Of a stretch of 64,000 nt of DNA, positions 10,901 to 22,170 are shown piece after piece (position 1 is the stretch's first letter; every line of letters starts with the position of its first letter). Made by a program: the position numbers and the translations under genes. The stretch is from NCBI RefSeq assembly GCF_000801105.2, contig NC_079515.1, positions 37,223,407 to 37,287,406 of the forward strand, read 5' to 3'. The stretch comes from Raphanus sativus. Its lineage: Eukaryota; Streptophyta; Magnoliopsida; Brassicales; Brassicaceae. The notes under the pieces were generated by a model, which was not told the origin of the DNA, ran no database searches, and saw nothing but the letters and a program-made list of their open reading frames with translations.

Positions 10901-11256
10901 ATTCCATAGGTTAGCAACAAAAGATGCTTGCGTCCTAAGAAACGAATCAAAATATATATAGTGTTTCTTTCAGCTACAGCCAAATAAATTAAAAACGATA
11001 AGAAAAAAAAAGTAGCTGGAAAAAGCCAGAGAAACACACACAGATATAGATGTCGGATCACTTTTCTTGTTCGACCTCTAAACACACAACATAGAAAAAA
11101 TGAGAAATCAGACATAACTGTATACATACAGGGTCTCTGAAAACAGTGTCTTGTCTCAGTGTCCCACGGAAATAGATGAAATGTGACCCTTCAACATGTC
11201 AAACTTGTGTATGTGTTGGTGCGGACCCATCATTGATGCTATCTGGCCTTAATTAA
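7914..11256. other. AT-rich intergenic region with possible Helitron debris
   Basis: There is no convincing gene in 3.3 kb. 7914-8250 is probably the 3' flank of the proline-rich gene. 8808-8990 holds a 60-codon open stretch with protein-like composition that I do not recognise. 9000-10400 is extremely AT-rich with TA runs near 9790-9830. 10200-10752 has the (T)TCGGTTCGG-rich texture seen before Helitron 3' ends in this family and stops at GGTCAAATCTAG. 10800-11250 is the GRF5 3' flank. Confidence 0.5.
10735..10752 (+). mobile_element. Possible degraded Helitron 3' terminus
   Basis: GCGGGGTCAAATCTAG followed by T resembles the end of the better Helitron at 26685-26713 (GTGCGGGTCAAAATCTAG then T). 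The hairpin is lost and no 5' TC terminus was found, so this is only a remnant call. Confidence 0.35.
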
Positions 11257-12629
11257 TCAGCTACCTGAGAAATCAGATTAAAACTAATTTAGAAATATTA
11301 GCAAAGTTAAACTCTATTTATCTAGCTATTAGCATAGATCAGATTGCAGATTACCAGTGTCGAGTCTTGACTGGGAAGAAAGGTCAAGCCAAGAATCTGA
11401 ACTGTTCTTGTTCTGTGCCCAGTCCTCACCAAAGAAATGATGAATAGACTTCTTTGTTTCCGATGAATCTTTCTCCTCCTCTTTTTGATTTTGATCACTT
11501 AGTCTCGATGTGTTTGTCAAGACGGTTCTTGTGGGTTTGTTGAAAATGTCGGCTCCTAAAACGAAACATTGTTGTTGTTGATGATGATCTTGATGTTGAG
11601 ATGATGATGATGAGGATGAGTATGTGTGATGATGATGACCAGAGCTACTACCGTGGTACGAATCATTCATTGCTGCTGCTAACGCTTGTTGGTGATGGTA
11701 TGGAGACTCTTGAAAGCTTTTAGAAGCTTCTGGAAAAAGTGTTCTCTCCCCAATCCCTTGAAAGCTTCTGAAATCGTAATTAGAACAAAGATTCTGTTAT
11801 AATTAAAGAACATCCATGGTTCACAGACTTCTCAAGAATTAAAAAGACAAGACACAGAACCTGAAGTCTTTGTGGTCAGTTTCAGAAGCTAAGACATTGA
11901 AGTGAGAAGTAGAAGTGTTTTGATGAAGTGACAAAGCAGAAGCATGCTGAAGAGTTTGTTGCTGTTTAGGTGAAGAAGGATAAGGATAACTATTACTACT
12001 ACCAGCACCAAACCTACTGTAGAGATCAATGAAAGGAGATGAAGAAGAAGAAGAAGACAAGGTAGGGCTTATTGGGCTGTCTTTGTTGGGGAAAGAGAGA
12101 TATGGTGATGTTAAAGGAGCAGTTGTCTGATTCTGATCAAGAGTTTTCTTGGCACGGTTTCTTCCTCTATGCATGTGTTTTTCACAATACTTTGAATCTG
12201 GGTGCGCTTCTCTTGAGCATCTCCACTTCTTACCATCTGTTCTTCTGCATCTTCCTGGCTCTGGATCTGGTTTTGTCCCAAATCCCATCTGGTAGCATCC
12301 CCACCCAACTGCATCATTCAATTAACCAAGAACCTAAAGTTATAATGATGTTTGATGTAAAACCCTAGTTAAAACCTTAATTGAAATCTACAAAAAAATA
12401 AAAATAATAATAATTAAGTTTAGGGCTTACTGGATTGGTGAGGGATGAGTCTAGAGACCAATGAAGAGTCCAAGCTTCTTCTAATGGAGAAGATGAGTTC
12501 AGGAGGGACAGGAACACCTGAGACCATGTACTTGTAAATTAGGGCTTGATGCTCCAGTTCTTGCCATTGTGTTGGTGTAAATGGAGGCCTGTCTGTTGTT
12601 CTCCCATTAATTCCACTTTCGTTCATCAT
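11257..12629 (-). CDS. GRF5: Growth-regulating factor transcription factor, GRF5-like
   Basis: Exons at 12431-12629, 11861-12308, 11355-11767 and a terminal 8-nt exon at 11257-11264 join in frame to about 355 residues. The QLQ domain is near residues 16-51 ([19 protein letters not shown]), the contact for GIF co-activators. The WRC domain is near residues 82-125 ([20 protein letters not shown], then [11 protein letters not shown]), giving zinc-linked DNA binding and a nuclear signal. The C-terminal half is rich in Ser, His and Gln. The protein promotes cell proliferation in leaf primordia. The site where miR396 pairs in most GRFs (codons for RSRKPVE after the WRC) is replaced here by RAKKTLD, as I recall for Arabidopsis GRF5 and GRF6. 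Position fits At3g13960. If the last intron is not removed, the protein would end about ten residues later at 11329. Confidence 0.9.
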
Positions 12630-14123
12630 CCTTCTTTCTCAGAGTTATGTAGCTTTCTTGATGGAGTCAGAGATTAGCTAGGGTTCCTGAGTTTAGGACA
12701 GAGACAGCCAACGAAGACCACTTTTCTGTCACTTTTTCCTCTGGATTGACCTCACTATCTCTCTAAACATATACTCTTCAGATGCAATTTGCATGTACAC
12801 TAGCTAGCTTCTCCGCCTATCCTTCTTTTATGTATACTTTACTTTTATAGTTAAGGAAGATCAAAGTTTTACATAATAAATATTACTATACTATTAGTCA
12901 CACTCTATTACCTTAAAAATTGAATTAGGGTTTTTATGGGGAATTTTAAAATAAAAGTCAAAACAAGATTTTATATTCTTAATATTTAATTGAAATATTT
13001 ATTTCGCACAACATTCATAAGTAAAATCTAAGATATATATATAAAATTTGTAAGATTTTTTTTTCAAATGTCATGAGGACCAGAGTTTTTAAGGAGTTTT
13101 GCCATGTTGTGTAAAATCAAAACAACATTAAAATATCCAATATTGTGTAAGTGTTCAAATAGATAGATAGTGAAAAAGAGTGTGGTCCTATAAAGACTGG
13201 CAAATCTGAAGAGACTCTCAGGCCCAGTGCTTCTGTTGCTTCTTCTGCAGCACTTGATGCTCTTGTCTCTCTGACTACTTTTTCCTTTCTTCACAAATCA
13301 CAATCATCTTTAACATTAGACACCCCTGTTTTTTTAAAAAAAAATATCCATATATTGATATATATTTGTTGTATGTAATAAAGTGCATTGATTTTTTGGT
13401 GGCAATCTTTTTTTTCTTCCTTTGAGCCGATGCCCTTTTTAATTTAAGCTCTTTCCCAGCACTCAGTACTTCGAGTGCCATTTCCTATACTGAGCCGATG
13501 ATCTTATTTACATTATCTTTCCTACATTTCATTATTTTATTTGTTACTTTGTTGAATTAATCTTCTACAGAAATACTGATCATGACGTCCTAATATATAC
13601 AACGCTTAAAATACTTAATATTTTGTAAAAAAGTTTTGCTTACAATCCAGTTTTTACATTTACTTTCTTAATTTCTGTACGTTTTCTTGTTATTGGAAGT
13701 AGCTTCCCATTCTGGTCCCTGATTGTAATTTACAATTGTTGACAAAAAAAGAAAAGTAATTACAATTTACATGGTGAGCTATGTAGAAAAACGTGGTGTC
13801 GTTCTTTAGGTGTCATAAAATGGTAAATAAGGATGGAAGAAAGGGTGTTTAGATGAGAAGTAGAGAGCATGGAAGAGACCAACCGATAAAGAGGGGGAAC
13901 TAGGTTTGTTTGGTTGCATCTTGCGGTGAAGTGAAAGTACTTCTGTTCCCCTTTGGAAAAAATGTTAAATGTTTTGTCGTTTTATTAAAAATTCGTTCCG
14001 GTATTAGTTTTATTGTAGAATAGGAATAAGAAAGAAGAGAGACATGTGAAGAATCAGAAATATTCAGGTTCAAAAAAAAAAAGAATCAGAAATATTCAGA
14101 GAGGGTTGGATTCATTGAAGAGA
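12630..14123. promoter_or_regulatory. GRF5 upstream region
   Basis: No gene seen. 12630-12780 is GRF5 leader sequence rich in CT. The rest is AT-rich with no ORF or repeat I can name. The left target duplication of the next retroposon begins at 14124. Confidence 0.4.
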
Positions 14124-14143
14124 GTAAGACTGTTCACTACTCT

Positions 14144-15234
14144 TTTTTTTTTTCCGTCAAAGGTTTTCATTAAACAGGGCCTAAGCCACAAAATTACAAA
14201 GCCCACTACGGAGCACACAGTCCACAGAAGAGCACCCAGTACCCAAATGGGCTACAAAACCGACAGGCCCAACTTGGAAAACCCTAATACCCGAAGCTCT
14301 AAACGACGCTGGCTTCTCGAAAATCAGATCTTGAGTGGAGGCCACGTGTAACCATCTTCGGAAAAGAGGGACACGCGTCGCTACAGCCATCACCTCGTCG
14401 CCGCTTCTCACCAAACCACTTCTCACCATCGTCCGGCGAACCACAAATCGAATCGCCGAACACACCGGAGTTCATCACTCCCTTAGCTTCATCGCAATCA
14501 TCTTCATCTCTTGAGGAATCATAACCCAGGAAGCATCAATCGCCGAAGCGAGAGCTAAAACTACAAACAGTGACCACCCTCCTCAAAGGATAAAATGTCG
14601 CGCACAAACAAACGCCACCCTCGACTGAGAGCTTCCCTCGTCCTCCGACGAGATCTCATCCATCATAAACCTACCAGACCCATAATCTAACAAGATAAGC
14701 AAACTAAAATTAACCATAACCCAGAAATAGGGCGCCAAAATCCGACAGCGCAAGGCAAGAGATCGCCTTCACGCCCCGACAACAAGACCGGAGTCGATGG
14801 ATCTTTAGGAGCCTCCACCTCCCGGAAGAAAAACCGGCAGCGACGGATCTATGGTAGCCTCCATCTCCCGGACTCACACCTTGAACTTGCGAGCCTATCT
14901 TCTCACGCCCTGAGTCTCCACCGTGCGCGTCTTCCCTCCAAGCGAGGAGCCACCGTTGAAGATGGCGCCAATCCAGAGCTCGGACAAGGCGAACAGTTAG
15001 AGAAGGCAGAGAAGAGGCAATAGAAGCAGCTTGACGGAAGAAACAAAGGTACCGGCGGTGGCACGGACGCTCACGCGCCGGCCGACCGCCGATTCCGAAA
15101 CTAGATCGCCTTTCTCTCTCTTTGGTCTCTCTTTTGTAAATCTACAAAAAGTGGATTTCGTCCAAAGAATATTCTTATCGGGCCGCAGGCCCTCCACCGA
15201 AGACCGACGACCGCGCCGCGGCGGCGCGCGCGTG
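14144..15234 (-). mobile_element. Non-autonomous poly(A) retroposon, copy 1
   Basis: It is flanked by a perfect 20-base target duplication (GTAAGACTGTTCACTACTCT) at 14124-14143 and 15235-15254. It begins with a T run on the plus strand, which is a poly(A) tail on the minus strand, so it inserted in minus orientation by target-primed reverse transcription. It is GC-rich relative to its surroundings. No reverse transcriptase is encoded and its ORFs are not shared with the second copy. Homology to 40988-42037 runs along most of the length, from CCGTCAAAG near the tail to the (A/G)CTCACGCG(C/G)CGGCCG segment near the 5' end. A LINE- or SINE-like non-autonomous family fits. Confidence 0.8.
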
Positions 15235-15254
15235 GTAAGACTGTTCACTACTCT

Positions 15255-15968
15255 GTCTGTCTCTTTTCACATGCTCATTTTCTCTCCTTTTTTTCTGAAG
15301 CCCACTAGATTCTCTCTTCTTACACACCTATAATCTACCATTCTTTACATACAATATCTATGTACTTAATTCACACACATACATAAAATAACTTTGATAT
15401 AACCTTCAAAATTTATTGTTTCCTAAAACATGTCTGAGTTTATAAATAATTCGATTAGTAACATTGTTAAATAGTATAACTACGGAGTATAACACAAGAT
15501 TTGCCAAACTAAATCGTACTATCCTTGAGGGAGAAAAATTATTTAAATCAAAATTTTGAAGCTAGGTTTTAATTTATTTCGCGATTTTGTATGCGTTTCA
15601 ACAACTAACCATCATACTAACCTCTAAAATGTGTGATCGTATATTATATGTAGAGATGCTCTAAGATGGTATCTAAACACTCATCTCTCGTTATAATTAA
15701 CAAATAATAAATCGGTTTTATTGTGATGCCATCCCATGATGAAACCAACAATACATTTAACAGTTAACTTGTTGGATTCCTGATTTTATTTTGAGATAAA
15801 AAAAAATCTGTCAACTCAACGTAAAGAATGGCAAGAGCAAGCAAACTTTGGAAGGCATGCACAGCAGCACAGGGCTAAAGGGAACAAATCTGGCAGGAAT
15901 TGTTAAACCAGATAAATTTCATGTCATACTCTTATGAGCTTTAGCTTTGGCGTGTGTGTGTGTGGAGT
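15255..15968. other. Intergenic stretch before the E2 gene 3' end
   Basis: AT-rich with no gene seen. It probably includes the 3' untranslated region of the E2 gene on the minus strand from about 15800. Confidence 0.4.
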
Positions 15969-18058
15969 TTAGAGCAACATAGACTCTGGGGTCTCGATGT
16001 AGCCCTTGAATGCTTTCAACCATTCAGCTCCAATGGCACCTGCACAAGTAAACGACTTACTATTAGACCTTTTCCATGTGATGATGATAATAACGGCGTA
16101 GGAATAGACGTGGATATGTACCATCTATTACACGGTGGTCACAGCTAAGTGTTACAGACATGTAGGAAGCAACGTTGAATTGGTCAGGACCACTACCAGT
16201 AACAACTCTCTTCTCAGCTGTTTCGAGATTCAGACAAAACAATACAATAAGCTAGGGGAAGAAACTTCAATGGATAGACGGAACATGTGTGTGTAGGTAG
16301 TTACCAGATCCGATGGCTAGAATAGCAGCTTGAGGTGGATTGATGACAGCGCAGAACTGTTTGATGCCAAAAGGTCCTCCCAGGTTGGAAACTGTGAATG
16401 TTCCTCCCTGTCAAAAGAAACAGTTTGAGCTGATTCGCTTTCGTAGAAGCAATTATTAGTAAAGCAGTGGCAGAATCGTAATCAAACCTCGTAATCTTCA
16501 GGCTTCAAGCTGTTTTTTTTGGCCTTCTGAGCCAAGAACCGAACCTCTTCTCCAATTGTAGACAACCCTTTCTTGTCAGCGTCCTGGAATTAAGCATTTG
16601 ATTTAGTGAGTCATTTAAAAATCTGGAATTTCTGCAATGGGAAGGTTTGATAACTGTATTGAGAGTGCTCTCGCACCTTGACAACAGGAACGTAAAGCCC
16701 ATTTTCTGTTTGTACTGCGACATTGATGTTCACATTGCTAAATCTGTAAAGAAGTAAGGAGAGAAGTCAACAAATGATTTGCAAAGTTGTCATGAACATG
16801 TGAAGCAGCAAAATCCACTTACTGGCGGATGTATTCGTCTGTCCATGAACTATTGCACTGAGGAACTTTTCGTAAAGCCAATGCAGCAGCCTGCAAATTT
16901 CAAATAAGAAAATATTTCGCAACGGATAGAAACAGAGGTTTGATTTGGCTTTGCTTTCAGAAACAGAAGTAAAATGTACCTTAATAACAAGATCATTTAC
17001 AGATATACGTTTCCCACCAGAAGCCTCTTGAAATGAATTCAGTTGACTCCTAAGACTGCATATAAAAAATAGCTCTGTCTAGCATCCATTGACAGAATAA
17101 AAAAACACCATCTGAAACATAATACTTACCCCATTAATTTGTCAACACATGTATCTACGGTCAAGTAGTAGTGAGGAATAGTTTGCTTTGAGAATGCCAA
17201 ACGTGAGGCAGTGACCTGTCAAAATCATACAAGAAATAGATTTCAGAATCCTTGAACTACGGAAATGTGGCTCATAGTAGAAAACAAAGAGACATATAAG
17301 GTTATATAGGTATTTGCCTTTCGTATCTGAGTGTGGGGGATATCAACATAGTCCAAAGCTGGAACCTTCGAGTCGGTGGGCTTGGAAGGCTTGGCAGTAG
17401 TTTCTTTACCGCGTGAAGCTGTACCATAGGAAGATGTATCAGGGAAGGGGGGTTGTGTGAATACTGTTAAGAACGAACCAGAGGACAATGTAAGGAGAGG
17501 GAAGAACAAAGGAGTTATGTTACCTAAGAACTCTTCGACATCAGCCTTCACTATCCGTCCTTCAGGACCTGTTCCTTTGATGCTTGAGAGCGGTACCTGA
17601 TGTTTTCAAGGGAAAAGTTGGAGATAACTTAGAGCACAAAGATTAACCACAAGAGCTTTAGTAGTATGTTTTGGAAACTAACACTATTATCTTCAGCCAG
17701 CTTTTTTGCAAGAGGACTAGCAGAAATACGATCTTCTGAAGGAGCAGAGCTTGGCTTGGAAGTCTTGGCTTCAGGAGCACTGGCTGGCTTCTCAACATTC
17801 TCTTCCTTTGGTGGGGAAGGAGCTGGTTTTGCTTCAGGAGCAGCGGGACTAGTATCAGATGATGGGGTGTAATTTTTAAACTTTTGAATATCTTCTTCCT
17901 CTTCCACTGTGATAGCAATCACCTACTCGGACAAAGACAACGATTTATATATAATTCTACAAATGACAACGAAGATCTTTGCCAATTTTTATGCATAATT
18001 TCTTCAGGAATCGAGTTCAAAAAATCATAAAAATCATGGGAGCCCATGATAATAAACA
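15969..18058 (-). CDS. Mitochondrial pyruvate dehydrogenase E2 (dihydrolipoyl acetyltransferase), 5' end missing
   Basis: E2 transfers acetyl groups from lipoyl-lysine to CoA in the mitochondrial pyruvate dehydrogenase complex. Visible exons start at 17922 with the end of the lipoyl region ([15 protein letters not shown]), then an Ala/Pro linker. The E1/E3-binding domain follows ([15 protein letters not shown] joined to [20 protein letters not shown]), then the catalytic domain. Its [11 protein letters not shown](P)FGIKQF block lies near 16330-16410 and the catalytic DHRVIDG is split by an intron between about 16043 and 16115. The protein ends in ESMLL with a stop at 15969-15971. Exons encoding the transit peptide and lipoyl domain should lie at higher coordinates, but the intron runs into the N gap and nothing similar appears beyond it. 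The gene is cut by the assembly join, not shown to be broken in the plant. Family and position fit At3g13930. Confidence 0.9.
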
Positions 18059-18158
18059 NNNNNNNNNNNNNNNNNNNNNNNNNNNNNNNNNNNNNNNNNN
18101 NNNNNNNNNNNNNNNNNNNNNNNNNNNNNNNNNNNNNNNNNNNNNNNNNNNNNNNNNN
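18059..18158. other. Assembly gap of exactly 100 N
   Basis: A run of exactly 100 N separates an E2 intron from the middle of a Copia polyprotein. A round 100 is the usual placeholder for a gap of unknown size between scaffolded contigs. Both sides are truncated mid-feature, so it marks a contig join. Confidence 0.95.
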
Positions 18159-19683
18159 TAAGACACACACTGAAGCACTACGTGATGAATATTGGATTGT
18201 CGCGATGGAGGAAGAACTTGAGCAATTCACCAGGAACGATGTGTGGGAACTGGTTGCTAGACCTAAAGGAGTAAACGTGATTGGCACTAAATGGATATTC
18301 AAGAACAAGACTGATGAGCATGGAGAAGTAGTTCGTAACAAGGCAAGGCTTGTAGCTCAAGGATACTCACAGATTGAAGGAGTAGACTTTGAAGAAACCT
18401 TTGCCCCAGTTGCAAGATTGGAATCCATTCGGTTATTTCTGGGAATGGCGTGCATTCTGAATTTCAAAGTGCATCAAATGGATGTGAAAAGTGCTTTCCT
18501 AAATGGAGTCCTTCAGGAGGAAGTCTATGTTGAGCAGCCAAAGGGATTTGAGGACCCAGTGCATCATGATTATGTGTATCGACTGAAGAAAGCATTATAT
18601 GGGTTGAAGCAAGCACCGCGTGCATGGTATGAACGACTCACAAGGTTTCTGTTAGAAGCGGAGTATATCAGAGGGAGTATAGACAAGACGCTGTTCTTCA
18701 AGGAAGTTGGAAAAGAGATAATCATTGTTCAAATCTATGTGGATGACATTATCTTTGGAGGCACGTCACAGAAGCTGGTGGATGAGTTTGTTCAGAATAT
18801 GACTCAAGAGTTTGAGATGAGCATGTGTGGTGAACTGAAGTACTTTCTTGGACTTCAAGTGTCTCAGTCAGAGAAAGGTGTCTTCATATCTCAGAGTGCA
18901 TACGCTAACAGTTTGGTAAAGCGATTTGGTATGGAGAACTCCAAAGTGTCTAAGACACCCATGAGTACATCACTGAAGCTGGCACGAGATGAAGCAGGAG
19001 AAGATGTGGATGTCAAGCTCTATCGAGGGATGATTGGCAGTCTATTGTACTTAACTGCGAGTCGACCGGATTTGTCATTCAGTGTCGGTGTGTGTGCACG
19101 ATATCAAGCTAAGCCAAAGGTATCACACCTGAATGCAGTTAAGAGGATCATCAAGTACGTCAAAGGAACAGAGAGCTTGGGCGTGTATTACTCGAAGAAT
19201 TCCAACAAGAACTTGGTGGGATACTGTGATGCTGATTGGGCAGGATGTGCTGATGATAGAAAGAGTACCAGTGGAGGATGTTTCTTTCTTGGAAACAATC
19301 TTATCTCGTGGCTGAGCAAGAAGCAGAACTCTGTATCACTCTCTACGGCGGAAGCAGAATATATTGCCATGGGTAGCTGTTGCTCACAACTTATCTGGAT
19401 GAAGCAGATGTCAGCTGATTATGGAATGCAATCGGGTCCCTTTCTTGTGTATTGTGACAACAAAAGTGCAATTGATATCTCGAGGAATCCGGTCCAACAT
19501 TCAAGGACGAAGCACATTGACATAAGGCACCACTTCATCAGAGAATTAGTTGAAGACAATCAGGTAGTAATCGAACATGTAGTTACTGATTTGCAGTTGG
19601 CTGATATATTCACTAAATCTCTTGAATTTAATCGATTTATCACATTAAGAAATGCAATTGGTGTGTGTAATCTTGATTGTTGA
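18159..19683 (+). CDS. Copia polyprotein fragment: reverse transcriptase and RNase H
   Basis: About 507 residues after the gap with no stop. The reverse transcriptase begins with [19 protein letters not shown] and has [36 protein letters not shown] and the catalytic YVDDIIFGG. It is followed by [20 protein letters not shown] and the RNase H region with [28 protein letters not shown] and [14 protein letters not shown]. These are diagnostic of Ty1/Copia, whose pol order is integrase, reverse transcriptase, RNase H. The stop is at 19681-19683. The N-terminal half (gag, protease, integrase) is missing at the gap. The frame is intact, so the element may have moved recently, but this copy cannot be judged complete. 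Confidence 0.95.
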
Positions 19684-20460
19684 GTCAAGTTGTGCAGAGA
19701 ATAGTGCAGGTGCTGATTCGGGATGTACATATGATTCAGATTGGTTTTGGAACCCGAGAACGCTGTGGAAAAGAGCTGCTTGATATGCCGTCAATGTTGT
19801 AATGGTACAGGTTTCACGTCAATCTGTGGCCCCCCCCCTCTCAATAAAAAGAGCCAGCAATGATACAGAAAGATGCTCAGAAAATAAAAAAAAAAAAAAA
19901 TTTTGATTGATTCATGATGGGAAACAACAGGGGTTTCACAGCACGAGAATAAAGAATGAAAACCGGCAGCATTGATGAAGGCATATCAATGTGAAAGCTA
20001 GCCATAAAAAGACAATCGGCTGCACCAGAATATAAGATCTAGGAAGAGTTATATGTGCAGCTTGAATCACGCACTGAGGCAACTCGTGAAGCACTTCACA
20101 CAAATGGTAACTGAACTGAATTGATCTAATGCTTTATAGTAATCTTGATTCAGCCAATTGTGAGTTGTGACTTGTGTTTTATTACTATCTTGAAAGTCTG
20201 ATGATACATTAATAATTCACGAATGTGCCTAATGTTTGTGTGTTTGGATGAGAGAAATTAAAATGTTGTAGGCATGCAAAGGAGAGGATAAAAAGTCAGG
20301 GACCAGATCTGCAATATCAGAAAAAGTTGATTCAGTTTTATTCCGTTAAGGGAAGTAGTGGGGAACAAGCCCTAGAAAATCTCCATCGTGCTTAAGAAGC
20401 TCAATCTCGCAGCCTCTCTTCACCTCTCACACGATTCTCACACAGAAACTGACATCTATC
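19684..20460. other. Retrotransposon spacer between pol and the second ORF
   Basis: Non-coding. It includes a C run at 19830-19838 and an A run at 19887-19901. A leader of about 120 bases before the ATG at 20461 is CT-rich and could be the 5' end of a spliced or subgenomic transcript for the second ORF. No splice sites were assigned. Confidence 0.5.
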
Positions 20461-22170
20461 ATGGGGAAAGGAAAGAAATCAGCTCAACAAGCCGAATCAT
20501 CCAAGGAAGAAAAGCATGCAGAGGCTGAAGGAAGTCGAAGGTTACTCGCTGATGGCGAACCTGAATCGCCTCCACCGAGAAACGATATGCCCGTCTCCGA
20601 TGCACTCCCTGAGGTCACCGAGGAGCTTGACTCATTCAATACCGCTAATGAGAAAGCCCCTTCAGAGGAGAGCGATGAAAGGACTCCAGGTCTTGGAGAG
20701 GAGCCATCTGTGAAGGTTCCTGAAGCAGATCCGCAACCGCAAATCGGATCCACTGGTGCTGCCATTCAAGATGTTCCGGTCACTGCTAAATCACCAGAAG
20801 AAAAGGATGAATCTGCTCTACCTCTGGCGATCATTGAAGTTGAGAAGGAGCTAAGTGAAGCTGAGTCTGATTCAGCCAAGAAAGTGGACGATGAACCCAA
20901 GGATGATGCTGTTACTGTGGGTTCTGAATCAGATGAAGCTTCCCAGAAGGAAAGGAGGAAGAAACGGGTGCTGAAGAGATTAGGGTTGCGCTCTGGGAAA
21001 CAGAGAAAGACAGGGGAGTCTAGTACACCAACTCAATCTCAGTTTCTCACACCAGAAGATGCAGCCAAGTCTCCATATTTGGCTAAGGAAGCAGGAGCCT
21101 CGCCTCAGCTGAGATCGAGAAGGTCTGGTGATAAAAGTGCTGAACCAATGCCTCCTCTCATCAAGAAAAGGTATGATCAGTTCCTTAAGCGTAAGGTACT
21201 TGCTGAGCGTTCGGTGGATCTGAAGGAAGCTGATCAGTGGGGTTACTTGGCCGTTATCAAGAAAGGATCTATGGAATCAACTGTCTCGAATCTTGCAGTG
21301 TATGTTGAGCAAGTTGTAGCTGAGTTCTATGCAGGTCTGCCGAGTACTAAAGCTGAAGCGGATGTTGATGAAGTGGTTGTCTCTGTACGGGGACAAGAGT
21401 ACAAGTTCTCACCTGCGCACCTCAATAATGCCATAGATTGGGAACCACTTACTGAGGAAGAAGAGGAGGAAGCCGCAACGTTGGATGATATCTCGGTAAC
21501 TGAGTTAGCTTCTTTCATCACCGGAGATACAAAGACAGAATGGGATGGTCTCACTACAGCGGACCTTACTCCATGCTACGGGGCCTTGATGATCATAGCT
21601 GCATACAACTGGATTCCCTCGACTCACAAGACATATGTCTCACTTGAGAGAGCAAGACTGATCTACAAGATGGCTCATGGAGTCCGTGTTGATTTGGGGA
21701 AGATGATGTTCAGACAGATTCTTAATCTTGGAGTGATTCAAGTCAATGATGCCCGCTGGTTGATCTTCCCTCGCTTGATCATGGCACTTCTTCAAAGTCA
21801 GCAGGCGGTTCCATCCTATCCTAGTGACAAGCTCCAACGTCCGGTTCTCTACAAGAAGGATAAACGAGTGGGCGAGATCTATGAGCAGAGACTGGCAAAA
21901 GGAAAGGGACCAGCTAAAGCTGAACCAAAGAGAAGCTCTGCAAGGACAACCCGTCAGGCATCTCCTGCTCCGATCCCTGCTCCACGAACTGCTACACCAA
22001 GCTCCAGAACTGCACCACGTCGTGTATCCCTTTATGAACTTGGATCAGTTGCCATCCCTCAAGGACCACTCAGCCGTGTTGATTTGCAAGTGGCACTACA
22101 GGACACAACACGAGCCCTTCAAGCGCTAGCTGAGATAGTTCAGGATCTTCAGAGTGCTGTAGCAGGTTAG
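20461..22170 (+). CDS. Env-like second ORF of the Sirevirus-type element
   Basis: An open frame of 569 residues lying 3' of pol in the same orientation. The first 230 residues are acidic and Lys-rich and look disordered. Residues about 240-460 form a folded-looking domain (KKRYDQFLKRKVLAERSVDL near its start, then VSVRGQEYKFSPAHLNNAI, then YGALMIIAAYNWIPSTHK). It resembles the domain carried by second ORFs of plant LTR elements (Pfam 'putative plant transposon protein' type, from memory). The tail is basic and Ser/Pro-rich. I see no signal peptide and no clear membrane anchor, so 'env-like' refers only to its position. Function unknown. No lesion seen. Confidence 0.75.
   Translation: MGKGKKSAQQAESSKEEKHAEAEGSRRLLADGEPESPPPRNDMPVSDALPEVTEELDSFNTANEKAPSEESDERTPGLGEEPSVKVPEADPQPQIGSTGAAIQDVPVTAKSPEEKDESALPLAIIEVEKELSEAESDSAKKVDDEPKDDAVTVGSESDEASQKERRKKRVLKRLGLRSGKQRKTGESSTPTQSQFLTPEDAAKSPYLAKEAGASPQLRSRRSGDKSAEPMPPLIKKRYDQFLKRKVLAERSVDLKEADQWGYLAVIKKGSMESTVSNLAVYVEQVVAEFYAGLPSTKAEADVDEVVVSVRGQEYKFSPAHLNNAIDWEPLTEEEEEEAATLDDISVTELASFITGDTKTEWDGLTTADLTPCYGALMIIAAYNWIPSTHKTYVSLERARLIYKMAHGVRVDLGKMMFRQILNLGVIQVNDARWLIFPRLIMALLQSQQAVPSYPSDKLQRPVLYKKDKRVGEIYEQRLAKGKGPAKAEPKRSSARTTRQASPAPIPAPRTATPSSRTAPRRVSLYELGSVAIPQGPLSRVDLQVALQDTTRALQALAEIVQDLQSAVAG

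Noticed and set aside
14181..15333. ORFs inside the first retroposon as host genes
   Set aside because: They lie wholly or largely within the element bounded by a 20-base target duplication and are not shared with the second copy.
20461..22170. The second retrotransposon ORF as a host nuclear protein gene
   Set aside because: It lies between pol and a polypurine tract/LTR in the same orientation, with no intron and no syntenic counterpart.
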